From Priapulus caudatus (Eukaryota; Priapulida; Priapulimorpha; Priapulimorphida; Priapulidae), in assembly GCF_000485595.1 (NCBI RefSeq), contig NW_014577089.1:95648-124818 (forward strand): a stretch of DNA of 29,171 nucleotides. The letters run 5' to 3'. Below, one piece after another: positions 19,744 to 29,145 of the stretch. The notes under the pieces are model-generated. The model saw only the letters and a list, made by a program, of their open reading frames with translations. It was not told the DNA's origin and searched no databases. Numbering within the stretch: the stretch's first letter is position 1; the number at the start of each line of letters is the position of its first letter. The translations under genes were made by a program, and so were the position numbers.

Positions 19744-22104
19744 GCTCCTCCCGCATCCCCCGCATGTAGCCGCGCGCGCAGTGCAATCAAAAATCAATGT
19801 GTAGCGCCCGCATCTGATGGTCGCGCTGCTAAACATCGCTTTGAACTCGCGCTGCAGCGTCGACGATGAAGCAGAAATAAACATTGCTGTCCGCACGTCT
19901 GCCTGCTCGCTGCTTCCCAGTTAGTAGAGGAGATCAGTATTTGAAATCATCGACGTAATCACAAGACTTAGTTGGGTGCATGCCGGAAATGAAATAATTA
20001 TCTACACAGACGTATAGCGTCAACACAGTTCCTCGGCACCAGACCTGTCGACAGATGAGAGCTAACTGAATCATACTACAGTGCTATAGTAAGTACTATG
20101 ATCATCCAGTGCGCAACGTATGCACCCATGTGACGTATGACGTAGAACGTGCCCGGCCTCTGCATTTGAACCTCTGAAAAGGAAACCTTCAAGAGGGACT
20201 TCGGCGATATCTGCATAGAATATCCATTCAAAATTTCTGCTGGACGACGATGAAAAATATAAATTGGAAAGAGAATAAAATGTCAAAGTCAGCTTCACAC
20301 GAATATACCGTTGATTTGGGGTCTAATTGCGATCGCGGCATCTTGGGAATAAGAAATAAGCAGTCTAAGTCATGTAATGGGGATAACAAGATTCCAACCT
20401 GTTACCCTGGGGCAACTGCCGCCAATTCTACTTGTTATTCGGCATTTATTGAACTACTTATACAAAACTGAGCAGCACTTGCTGTTTATCCAAGCAGTGT
20501 TTAAACATATGCCCTATGGGGACATCTGCATAATGCTCAGCGAGCAGGCTCAGATGCTGCCTACTCGGGTGGCTCGCTGGCCTTCAATAAAATCGGATTT
20601 CTATTAGCCTCTGTTTACTTCTACTCGCATTTCCATCTCGAGCAAAATCCCGTTTAAAAAGCGTCTCGGTTACGCAATCCGCCAACAATGTCAATCTCCT
20701 TTTTTTCAATATGTCGATCAATTAAAACAACACGGACGTGTTAATAGGGTGCACTGATGGATTTCTGAGTTCACTTCGTCGTCAACTAAACTTCCCTTTC
20801 ACGCGCGGACATATATAGATTGGACCACGTTAATGGAAGACACTGAATATATACTAGACCTGCCGCAATCCCAATGCTGACCTGGCTCTGCTAATGTGCA
20901 CGCGGGCTTCCGCGATGCCCAGGTGTAGACCGGAGTACGAACACATGCAGCTGTACACGCTGGGCCTTTCTAACCCTTACCGAAAGAACACAGCGCGCGC
21001 GTAACACGCTGTTACGTAAACCGGACCTTAGTATAGAGCGTGCATTGCTCGTATAGATAGACTCTCCAAGCGTCGGAGGATGGACGGGATAAGCGGAGGT
21101 AATGACGGCTTTGTACGGCGCAGCGATATCTGCGATCGATTGATCTGGCGTATCAGCGAGTTGGACTGTTTGCAATTCAGCATCACAATCTTCGCAAAGT
21201 AATAGCGGCGAGAAGCTCCATGAAATATAAATCAACTCATCAGATATACGCTATTTTCTTGCGCAAAAAAGCGAGCAAACAAAACAATACCCAACGCAAA
21301 AAAAACACATTGAGGACGACGTCAATAAACGGGTTATGACTGAAGACAGATGATGAAACATGACGCGGGAACACGAAAAACGCGGCTAGACTATGCTGGG
21401 TGTAGCGAACCTAAAACCTAGACGTACACTAGTTAATAATGTATACTGATTGAGACATGCTATGCTACACCTGTATAGGCAGCACACGGGCGGAAATCTC
21501 AATATAATAAAATGCCTCCATTGCATTACATCTGCTAACCGTGACAGTGCTGCTGTTACTCCATGAAGCGGTGTCAATCATGCACCAACTATTACGAACA
21601 TGATATACGTCAGTATAGTACTTCCGACTCGTGTGCACTGCAGCCAACATCTACATGTACTATCACGACGGCAGCGTTAATACGCTATACAATCTACGCG
21701 CGTGTCTTTTGCATCGCTCGCCCTACACACAGAGAGATCTTTACATTCACTTAGTAGATGCACAGTATTTACAGCATGCTGGCAGCTTTCGTCTGCGCAC
21801 GACCGCTGCTCGCTTCCGATACGAGCATGAAACGTGAAAACGCCTGTTTATCGCCTCGAAAAAATGCTACAACTGACTAAAAATTAGGGTCAGCACTTAA
21901 GCTGGAAAAATCAATTTACTGTTATGAATCATGGCCTATTATACTTTATACGGTACGTGTATAACAACGTAATGGATTTAACATCGCATGCCAGCACGCA
22001 ACTGGCACAAATTCCGAAGCTCAGGCTTTTCATGCAGGGGGTGAAGAGGAGGGGCACGCAAATACGCGAGAGAGGCATAGAGGCAGTGTTGGCTGCCGTA
22101 AGCG
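19744..22104. other. Long unique stretch, no gene recognised
   Basis: About 2.4 kb of unique sequence of varying composition, AT-richer at 21230-21330 and 21840-21980. It holds a tandem TGACGTATGACGTA (20131-20144, two CRE half-sites). Frames of 61-114 codons on both strands show no known domain. A polypyrimidine stretch ending in CAG on the minus strand near 20235-20275 resembles a splice acceptor in front of an open frame, but no donor or conserved peptide backs it. Confidence 0.5.
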
Positions 22105-22394
22105 TATGATGGCGTGCGCGTGTGCATGTGCGCGGGCGTGTGGGTGTGCGCGCGTGTGTATGTGCGTGTGTCTGCGTGTGCGTGTGCGTGTGCGTGTGCG
22201 TGTGGCGTGTGCGCGGCGTGTGAATACGTGGCGGCGCGCGTGTCGATTATGTGTCACGAGCGTGTTTGTGCCCGTGTTCACGTGTGAAAACGTATCACGT
22301 TCTGTTTTTGTCTCCGCGTGCGTACGCGTGTGTGTGCTAAACACATAGTGCGTATGTGTGTATGTGTGCGTATGTGTGTATGTGTGCGTATGTG
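22105..22394. repeat. (GTGC/GTGT)n low-complexity block with a 16-bp unit
   Basis: Alternating purine-pyrimidine GTGCGTGT repeats (about 22111-22235) are followed by looser GT-rich DNA and a cleaner 16-bp unit GTGCGTATGTGTGTAT repeated about three times (22349-22394). The + frame reads Cys-Val-Arg runs and the minus frame His-Thr-Arg; both are artefacts. Confidence 0.9.
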
Positions 22395-22429
22395 TGCTTA
22401 CACATCAACATAGCACGTATACATGCATG

Positions 22430-22563
22430 CAATACATGCACGCACGCGCGCACGCGCGCACGCATTGTGTTTCATTCCGCCTGCACGATAAGTCACGCAA
22501 TCGCTAAATATTCTGCTAATTCTATATCCACGCCCGTACGCACTCACAACACACAGCACTACG

Positions 22564-22598
<35 letters not shown>

Positions 22599-22626
22599 CC
22601 ACGCACGCACGCACGCACGCACGCAC
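22430..22626. repeat. ACGCGCGC, (CA)n and (ACGC)n repeats around unique DNA
   Basis: A GCACGCGCGCACGC tract (22437-22463) is separated by about 95 bp of unique DNA from a GCGC-(CA)n-(ACGC)n composite (about 22561-22626). It is simple-sequence DNA. Confidence 0.88.
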
Positions 22627-22980
22627 CTGCTGTCACCTCATGACTATGCCTGCCCGCTGCGAGGACAGGTAAATACGTGATACACCCCCATAGCCTCAGT
22701 CAGCTGTTTTCCCCCACTTAGACTGCGTGCGCGCACTCACAATGGGCCGGAACAAGCTGATGACCGACCGGCATCTGCGTATGAAGAAGCTTTTACCTAA
22801 TCAATACCCCGCGCGGCGCGCACACACAAAGCGCGCGACAGCTGACAGCAAGCCTGTACGTCGGTGGCTGGCCGCGGCAGCGAGCGCGCGCCTGCCTACT
22901 TCACCTGTAGTCCCGCACATATACAGATGTGGTGGCTACACACAAAGATAGAAGTGTGGTCACAGGCAAAGCCGACGTCC
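22627..22980. other. Unique DNA, no gene recognised
   Basis: GC-rich spacer with short frames (65-78 codons) that have no recognisable domain. Confidence 0.5.
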
Positions 22981-23375
22981 GCGTCATACCTGTCACAATG
23001 GGTCGTCACCATGAATCCCACAGCGGCTGGTTTCCACCACGGATCGAATCCTGGATCGTGACAGTGTATCCGACAACAGGTTATTTTTCACAGAGGTTCG
23101 AACCTCGGGTCGTCACAATGGCTCTAACACTCTATGTGTCCTCGCGCAAAACCTCTAAAATGTGACTCAACGTACCGGTTACGATCGGTCATCGCCATAT
23201 CTACAACGATAAGCCTTTACCGAGACACGAATCCTGGATAATGATCCTAAACCTTCTAGTTCTCCCCCATCTGATTAAAGCCGGGTATTTTCCATGATAC
23301 TCTAGGCTCTGGGGGGAAGGGGTTCGTGTACATTACTCTTTTAGAGCAAAACCTTCTATTTTCTCATTCCTTATG
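22981..23375. repeat. Possible ancient degenerate repeat with GAATCCTGGAT-like motifs
   Basis: Similar phrases recur. GATCGAATCCTGGATCGTGAC (near 23042), GGTTCGAACCTCGGGTCGTC (near 23095) and CACGAATCCTGGATAATGATC (near 23226) resemble one another. GCAAAACCT-CT occurs near 23146 and 23346, with CCTAAACCTTCTAG near 23246, about 100 bp apart. This is consistent with a decayed tandem or dispersed repeat of about 60-100 bp, but identity is too low to define a unit by eye. Confidence 0.35.
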
Positions 23376-23889
23376 GTAAGACTCTCAAAAAAAGTTTCGG
23401 TAACACCTCCAGGTCAAGTACGTTTTTTCTGTACAGCCCATTGTGTGATTTTCGGTTAGGCGCCAAAGTGAAAAAATGACAATATTGAAGTTTTCGTTAC
23501 GTTACGATTCGAACTTTGTATTTATACACGCCACCACGTTACACTTTCCCAGACGCATAGTTGCCGCGGGTAGACACGAAGTATAGATGCGGGCAAACAA
23601 TAGTTAAACGTTGCAGGAGCTTCAATTCACCGCCGCGGCCATATTACTGCAGAACAAACATCACGACGTCATTGTAACCGCGTTATTTACTCTACCGCGA
23701 TATCGAATTCTTGTCGTGGAAAAATACAATTTCGCTGACCACGAAATGACACGATCGAATGATTAGTATATAGCGTCTATACATGCGTGCGCGTTTATAA
23801 ACGATGTCACTTCCTATCATCTAACAGATTCGATCACGTTTCCAGGTGGACGCCCAAACACAAGCCCAGCATTCAGTAACTGCACACAG
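23376..23889. other. Unique AT-richer DNA, no gene
   Basis: Unique sequence with no long frame and no recognised RNA gene or repeat. Confidence 0.5.
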
Positions 23890-23929
23890 TATAAATAAAT
23901 AAATAAATAAAAAAATAATAAAAAAAATA
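23890..23929 (+). repeat. A-rich (AAAT)n tract
   Basis: AAAT tetramers grade into A runs with single T interruptions. It could be a plain microsatellite or the 3' tail of an old retroelement inserted on the + strand. No recognisable retroelement body lies upstream. Confidence 0.8.
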
Positions 23930-23973
23930 GGAAAACGCAGCTGTCAGTCAGCATCAGTGGGCATTCTCATCGC

Positions 23974-24029
23974 ATGCACGCGTTATGGCATACACGCGTT
24001 ATGGCATACACGCGTTATGGCATACACGT
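23974..24029. repeat. 16-bp tandem repeat, about three copies
   Basis: The unit GTTATGGCATACACGC is present three times in a row, preceded by a related GCATGCACGC. The period of 16 excludes an in-frame peptide repeat. Confidence 0.92.
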
Positions 24030-24165
24030 ACGCGCGCGCGCCGTGAATCCCGCGCATGACGGCGTCGGTCGGCAGCACGTCGCACGTCGACGAGCCGCAA
24101 TCTCGAGCAACAAACGTCAACATGTCACGGCCAGCTCGTGCCGTATGGCGCGCGCACTCAGGCGC
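24030..24165. other. CpG-rich spacer
   Basis: Short unique CpG-dense sequence between two minisatellites. No gene. Confidence 0.5.
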
Positions 24166-24255
24166 GTCGCTGACGGCCCGCGTTGACGCGACGCGACGCT
24201 TCCCGTCGCTGACGGCCCGCGTTGACGCGACACGACGCTGTCCGTCGGCTGACAG
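24166..24255. repeat. 39-bp tandem duplication, about 2.3 copies
   Basis: Units begin GTCGCTGACGGCCCGCGTTG at 24166 and 24205, with a partial (GTCGGCTGAC) at 24244. The first two differ at only a few positions. Because 39 is 13 codons, overlapping frames on both strands show a repeated 13-residue peptide; that is a consequence of the period and not evidence of coding. Confidence 0.9.
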
Positions 24256-25220
24256 GAGCCGGCGGTAGACGCTGGAGTCGATGCCGGCCTCGTGACAGGG
24301 CCGAGCAAATTTTTCGTCACTCATTAACGGCTCGTAAGCTTGAAATCAGCGGTGGAATGAAACGAAGCAGCAGCGAAAGTAGCGCGAAAATATACAGACA
24401 TAGCAGTCGGCGTCGGCGACGCAGACGAAGAGGCGTGTGACGCGCCGACTTTTTAATCTCTCCGAGTTAGGCAACGCAAATAGAAATTTAATCGCGTGTA
24501 AGACACCGAGGCAGACCTATCCCCACCGCCCCCCGAGACTAAAATACACACAAAGCAAATACAACAGGTCAAACGCATCGGCGCAAAATGTGATTCGGTC
24601 GAAAGAAATGATGTATGATCGCAATTTACCTGTCGACAAAAATCGGAAAAAGATGACAAATGGTTGCGGGCTTCACTCATGCGGGTGAAGCTGCCTGCAT
24701 GTATACCGACGCATTCCTCTTCAATAACAATTTACCTTTCCAAACATGCATGTGTGACAGAGAGAAAGCGTACTGCACGTGAAAAAAGACGACAGAACTC
24801 GTTAACATCAGTCGTTCTATGCGCACGTATCCAGCACGCCAAGGTCATTATTTTGCATATAGTAGTAAAACCGAGAGAAGCCGATAGCGCAATTCCGATT
24901 CTTCTTTCCTCGCTTCCTGGCAGGTATCAGCGAAGCTCTGTTTGGCTAACGCATTAGCAAACAGAAATCTAAGCCAATTTCGATGCAAAACATTTCGGAC
25001 ACAAAAGCCAATTCGGACAAAGTGTAGGAAAACAAAAGGCAAGCCAGCCACGAAAGTCAATATTTGTGCAGCGCCGTTCGCAAACAAGTTACCATTGAGG
25101 GAGAAAACAGCGAGCAAACTGGCTAGAAACGAATGCCGTTCTTCCACGATGAGGTTATTAAAGCATTCTTTTCAGCGCCAGCATCCGAAACAAGCTAACT
25201 TTATTAACACAGACATTCGC
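24256..25220. other. Unique DNA, no gene recognised
   Basis: About 1 kb of unique sequence, including CGG/CGA-rich DNA near 24405-24430. A 139-codon + frame (24942-25361) and a 99-codon minus frame (24848-25147) overlap. The + translation is rich in Lys/Arg/Asn with no recognisable family, and its last part runs into the ACGC repeat. Confidence 0.5.
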
Positions 25221-25292
25221 GTACGCACGAACGCACGCGCGCACGCAGACAAACACGTGCGTGTATGCGCGCGCGCACGTAACGCACGTACA
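25221..25292. repeat. ACGC/GCGC low-complexity tract
   Basis: Irregular ACGCACGAACGCACGCGC and GTGTATGCGCGCGCGC repeats. It is simple-sequence DNA. Confidence 0.85.
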
Positions 25293-25364
25293 CTCATGCT
25301 GTTCTCACTCTACTGTCTCTCTCTGTACGACCACAAGCTGCAGCACGCACGATCGCAATAAATA

Positions 25365-25702
25365 AAGAAAGGGGAAGATGGAGAAGAAGAGGGAGAGCGA
25401 AAGATAGAGCGAGCGAGCGAAAGATATGCACAGAGAAATATATATATACATATACTGATATATGTATGTATATATATCAGTATATCTATACATGTTGCTC
25501 TGTGTATATCTTTATAGAGGGAAGAGAGGAGGAAAGGAGGGAGGAGCGGAGGGACAGAGAGAGAGAGAGAGAGAGAGAAGAAGAGAGAGAGAGCAGAGAG
25601 ATGAGAGAGAGAGAGCGAAGAGAGAGAGAAACGAGAAGAGACAGAGAGAGCCGGAGAAAGAGAAAGAGAAGAGAGAAAAGAGAGAGAGAGAGAGAGAGAA
25701 GA

Positions 25703-25733
<31 letters not shown>

Positions 25734-25797
25734 GAGAGACAAAAGAAGAGAGAGAGACAAAGAGAGGAGAGAGAAAGAGAGACAGAGAGAGGAGAAC
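25365..25797. repeat. (GA)n polypurine tract split by a palindrome
   Basis: GA-rich DNA occupies about 25365-25420 and 25518-25797, with the inverted repeat at 25420-25513 between. The right part holds several uninterrupted GA runs of 10-25 bp. Plus-strand frames of 120-127 codons read Arg/Glu repeats and minus-strand frames Ser/Leu repeats; none is a gene. Confidence 0.95.
25420..25513. repeat. Long imperfect palindrome (about 94 bp) inside the GA tract
   Basis: The outer arm AAAGATATGCACAGAG (25420-25435) pairs with CTCTGTGTATATCTTT (25498-25513) with one mismatch. The inner arm ATACTGATATAT (25452-25463) pairs perfectly with ATATATCAGTAT (25472-25483) around an 8-bp loop. The two pairs share almost the same centre, so they form one palindrome. 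The middle is TA-rich and may partly reflect (TA)n drift, but the outer CACAGAG / CTCTGTG arms do not. Confidence 0.85.
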
Positions 25798-26456
25798 GCG
25801 CGCGCGCACAGGTCCGCCGGTTAAACCCATGCGCTGGTCAATTATGTAACACTCTACCTGTGCATCGCGCGTGATGCAGCCAAACACCCCGCAAATGAAC
25901 AGGTGCGCAACCATGTCCGCGTCATCGACGAACTTTCACCGCACCCATTATCGCACCTTCACTCGCGACTTCACCTGTTTACAGGGCTCTGGCGAAAGTA
26001 CCATGCGCATCGTGCAAGTGAGATGACAACTCTTAGTTTTGATGAGTGACGGGGAAGACCGAGTTCGATGCATACCCGCTTACCAATGATGTTAAAAGCA
26101 GCATACGCACAAAACGCTTCTGTTACCGAATTTTGACAAGATCCTGTCTTTCTCCGCAGCTTATGCGCCCGCCACCGCCGCCGTGTCACAAGGTATATAC
26201 ACGATAGTATCAACATTAAAATGCATTCGATCGACGCTTTCATCGAGACGTAGCGGTTGAACGATGCGTCGTTCAATTCCGATAAGCATCCTGAGGCTGA
26301 GTGCGACAAGACATGTGCTTCTAGTGATGAATAAGAGACCGTTGCTTCATGTAAATCCGGCGTACGCTAACGCATAACGCGCTGTTGTTACGTAACGTTA
26401 GGCAGAGGTCCGGCGACCATGCATCCGCGGGATTACTCGCCACACAACAGACGAGA
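25798..26456. other. Unique DNA, no gene recognised
   Basis: It starts with a short (CG)n run near 25798-25806, then mixed sequence. The perfect 10-bp palindrome GTTACGTAAC lies near 26388-26397. A 112-codon minus frame (25971-26309) has no recognised domain. Confidence 0.5.
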
Positions 26457-26513
26457 ACGAACGACGACGACGACGACGACGACGACGCGAACGACGACGA
26501 CGACGACGACTAC
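26457..26513. repeat. (ACG)n trinucleotide array
   Basis: About 18 ACG triplets with one CGA interruption. The + frame reads poly-Thr. It is simple-sequence DNA. Confidence 0.95.
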
Positions 26514-27241
26514 GCGCAGCGGGTGCGCGAATTCCTATATTGTGTTTAGTCGCGGGCTCTCAGCTGCAAATCCGGGACCGGATTTCAGTACGTCACTCCA
26601 AAGCCGGATGTGTCGGGTCGATCAAGGAAACGTAGTTGTCAGCCCCGCACGGCGTGCGAGCGGCGGGCGACTCAACGCTTTCATGAGTTTGTACGGCTTA
26701 TGAGGCGCACATAATTTTGCGCGCATGTGAAACCAAATTTCACGATGCATAAATGCAACGCGATCGTGGGATCATATCAAGGATTAGCGATGACGTACCG
26801 AGTAATTTATATTAAGATGTAAACAAAAACACGAATTCGACAGTTGCCTTGCCTACGTATCATATGAATTTATCGCGCTGTAACGAAATTAAATTGACTT
26901 TCGAATTTGCGCTGAGCACATGCGGCTTGCCCGTGGCATAACACGGCCTAACACATTTTGTTACGGGGACATGTGTAGACTCTTTCTATTTAATATATTA
27001 TTTCGCCTCTGCGCATATACTCCAGTCCTATACGTCCGTGATAAAAATAGCACGAATCCACGAAACGTCACAGAGACGCACTGCGCAACCGCCAAAATTT
27101 TGAAGGAAATTATGATTGAGTTAACTAACGGTCCCCTGATGACTACACGTCAACCGACGAATACGTCAGGCGGCTGCACGCTGAACTGCGCGAGTGCACA
27201 CGAACGCCATCGCTCTCATCTGCGCGCAGTTAAAGACTGGC
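26514..27241. other. Unique DNA, no gene recognised
   Basis: Mixed to AT-rich sequence. A 208-codon + frame starts at 26920 and continues through the CAC/ACGC tract into transposon copy 3 (stop at 27546). Its N-terminal part is not recognisable, its middle is a His/Thr/Arg repeat translation, and its end lies in the transposon arm, so I do not call it a gene. Confidence 0.5.
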
Positions 27242-27355
27242 ACGCCACCACCGCACGTACGCACACACCGTTCACGCAGCACCCACACACGCCCGTACCA
27301 CACACGCACGCACACGCACGGCGCGCCGGGGCACGCACGGCACGCACAGCACACA
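27242..27355. repeat. CACACG/ACGC low-complexity tract
   Basis: Irregular CGCACACAC, ACGCACGCACACGCAC and GGCACGCAC repeats. It is simple-sequence DNA. Confidence 0.85.
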
Positions 27356-27523
27356 TCTGTGTGCGCAGACACTACACGTTCTTTCCCGTGCACACGAATA
27401 TTCAAGATGCGCGAGATTTCAGGATAAACGATTGTCGGGTTACTGTCGCGCAGCATTCGTCAGACGAACAACCGCCGTCGACGCGACGTGCAACCGTCAC
27501 CTCTCCGCCGCCTGACACTCACT

Positions 27524-27830
27524 ATAGGTGCAACATGCTCTGCTAGCATCTATGACAAATACGACATATGCATATACGCTCTCCTATGACACTATTTGTC
27601 ATAGGAAGATTCTTCCTATGACAAATGTTGGCGAGTCAACTTCGTTCCGCTTTACAGCTGAAATTCACTGCTTGCGTTCATAATAGCGCTGCTAAACTCC
27701 TATGATGCGCACAACACATACATCAATATTTGTCATAGGAAAAATCTTCCTATGACAAATAGTGTCATAGGAGAGCGTATATGCGCATGTCGTATTTGTC
27801 ATAGATGCTAGCAGAACAGGCTGATAGGTG
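27524..27830 (+). mobile_element. Miniature inverted-repeat transposon, copy 3, with 7-bp target duplication
   Basis: The most complete copy: 293 bp (27531-27823) between direct repeats ATAGGTG (27524-27530 and 27824-27830). The two arms (27531-27630, 27724-27823) match at about 93 of 100 positions and both carry GCTAGC. Each arm holds CTATGACA four times in either orientation; in the left arm two of these form a 33-bp palindrome, ATTTGTCATAGGAAG-ATT-CTTCCTATGACAAAT in three parts (27594-27626). The 93-bp centre (AAATTCACTGCTTGCGTTCA within it) is shared with the other copies and has no useful reading frame, so any transposase must act in trans. Confidence 0.96.
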
Positions 27831-28977
27831 GCATACAACAGTAGCCTTCCGCCAATTGCACTATTTCGTCTTTGGAAAAGGCCTTCTTTTGGCTTTTATT
27901 GCGGTAGAATTCGGAACAACTAGAGTGCACTAATTTGCATTATTCACGCTGGGTGGATGTCTCGTGGCCGTTAGAAGGCATTAGAATTGATATTAGTCTT
28001 GTCGTGTAATTGTGCCATTGCGTCAAGTGGTGTAACCCTGGTGACCGGTCCTCCATTTTTATGTTTGATAGGGCATCCGACTACTTTCTAGAAATGCACA
28101 TCATTTAGCTGGCAAAAGCTTCGAGCGGGTGTTTAAACATTGAACCTGAGTTTAATTAGCATAAATAAAGTGCGTGTTGTGTATGCGACGAAACTAACTG
28201 AGTATTTTTAATTAATTTCTGTTCGATGCTTATTCAGGCCTGCTGCCTATGGACGCCCTCTACTGTTGTACAATACCTATGACGGCGGCGCTCTATACCG
28301 CCATTATTGACATGTTTACGACTTCTCCGCCGGCACGATATGCGCAGCGGCTTTCAGGGCGCCGTCAACGCTGCACGTTGCGCGCGCTGCTCAACACTTC
28401 CCCCCTCCCGCTCCTTTAACTCACTCTCCTCCTGCGCACGCAGAAACACACGCACTCGCTGATGAGGTGACCGAAGCGGGACGTCGCCGCGTGCGACGAC
28501 AGTTAATTTAGCTAGTCAGTGCCGCGGACGGCAGCGCGCCGAATTGGCCTAATATCTGCGAGAACGCACGCCGCGCCATTCACGCAACATTGATCCCTTT
28601 ACGGTGTGCGCCAGCACCTAGTCAGGTGAAAAATCAGCGACAAGCATCGAGCAAATAGTCGGCGGCGGCAAATGAGTGCAACAGGCTCTCCTACTGTTAA
28701 CTGCTGAGTAAGGGACGGGGGTGGCTGCTAGGGCGCACTGTTCGGTATAGCTTTGGTTCGTTTTCGGTATGGCAAGTTCCTTACGATTCCAGTGCGTATT
28801 TTTTGTGATGATTTTGTATGTAATGTTAGATTGTATGATGCGCGTGGGAGTGTCGATTGCGATACACCAATGCGGTACATCTGTAGTAGAAGACTGTTGT
28901 AATAGACGTTACACTGTATTAGACTCAGCAAGTTCGACCTGGTCACGTACGCAAACTGGTACATTCCACTCCCTAAT
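27831..28977. other. Unique DNA with homeodomain and octamer motifs; no gene
   Basis: The octamer ATTTGCAT lies at 27933-27940. TTTAATTAGCATAAATAAAG lies near 28151, and TTTTAATTAATTT near 28206. The stretch is CpG-rich from about 28320 to 28600. Short frames only; the 117-codon + frame from 28769 ends in the CT/ACGC repeat and has no recognisable domain. No splice pattern stands out. Confidence 0.5.
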
Positions 28978-29145
28978 TTCTCTCGCTCACTCTCGCTCTT
29001 CTTTCTCTCTTTCTCTCTCTATCGCTCTATTTCTCGCTCATACGCACCCTCAATCACGCGCGCGCCCACACACGCAAACGCACGCACGCATGCACGCCAC
29101 ACACACACGCACACACAATTAGTCTCTCTCTTCCTCCCACTTTTA
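28978..29145. repeat. (CT)n then (ACGC/CA)n microsatellites at the right edge
   Basis: A CTCG/TTCT-rich pyrimidine tract (28978-29039) is followed by CGCACGCA and CACA repeats (about 29055-29118) and another CTCTCT run near 29123-29140. Pyrimidines here are on the + strand, the opposite of the three big GA tracts. Confidence 0.9.

Noticed and set aside
19529-19896. Poly-Ser, poly-Ala and poly-Leu frames over the AGC/AGT array
   Set aside because: Open in several frames on both strands because of pure triplets. No conserved flank supports a polyglutamine or polyserine protein.
20071-20298. Possible minus-strand exon (RNFEWIFYADIAEVPLEGF) after a polypyrimidine-CAG
   Set aside because: The acceptor-like signal is suggestive, but there is no clear donor and no homologue I recognise.
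20385-20425. Ribosomal RNA-like phrase GTTACCCTGGGG
   Set aside because: A short chance match to a large-subunit rRNA motif. The flanks do not continue the match.
23080-23120. tRNA gene suggested by GGTTCGAACC
   Set aside because: No A box, no anticodon stem and no acceptor-stem pairing at the right spacing upstream or downstream.
24056-24324. Protein with a repeated 13-residue motif (SLTARVDATRR)
   Set aside because: The motif follows directly from the 39-bp tandem duplication (39 = 13 x 3). Similar repeats appear in other frames on both strands.
24942-25361. 139-codon Lys/Arg-rich + frame
   Set aside because: A 99-codon frame lies antisense, the last third runs into the ACGC tract, and no family is recognisable.
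25462-25914. Arg/Glu-rich + frames and Ser/Leu-rich minus frames
   Set aside because: Same cause: a GA polypurine tract has no stops in several frames.
26920-27546. 208-codon + frame
   Set aside because: The middle is ACGC repeat, the last codons lie in transposon copy 3, and the N-terminal part matches nothing I know.
28769-29122. 117-codon + frame with a hydrophobic start resembling a signal peptide
   Set aside because: The second half is CT and ACGC repeat translation. The first half alone is within chance length and unrecognised.
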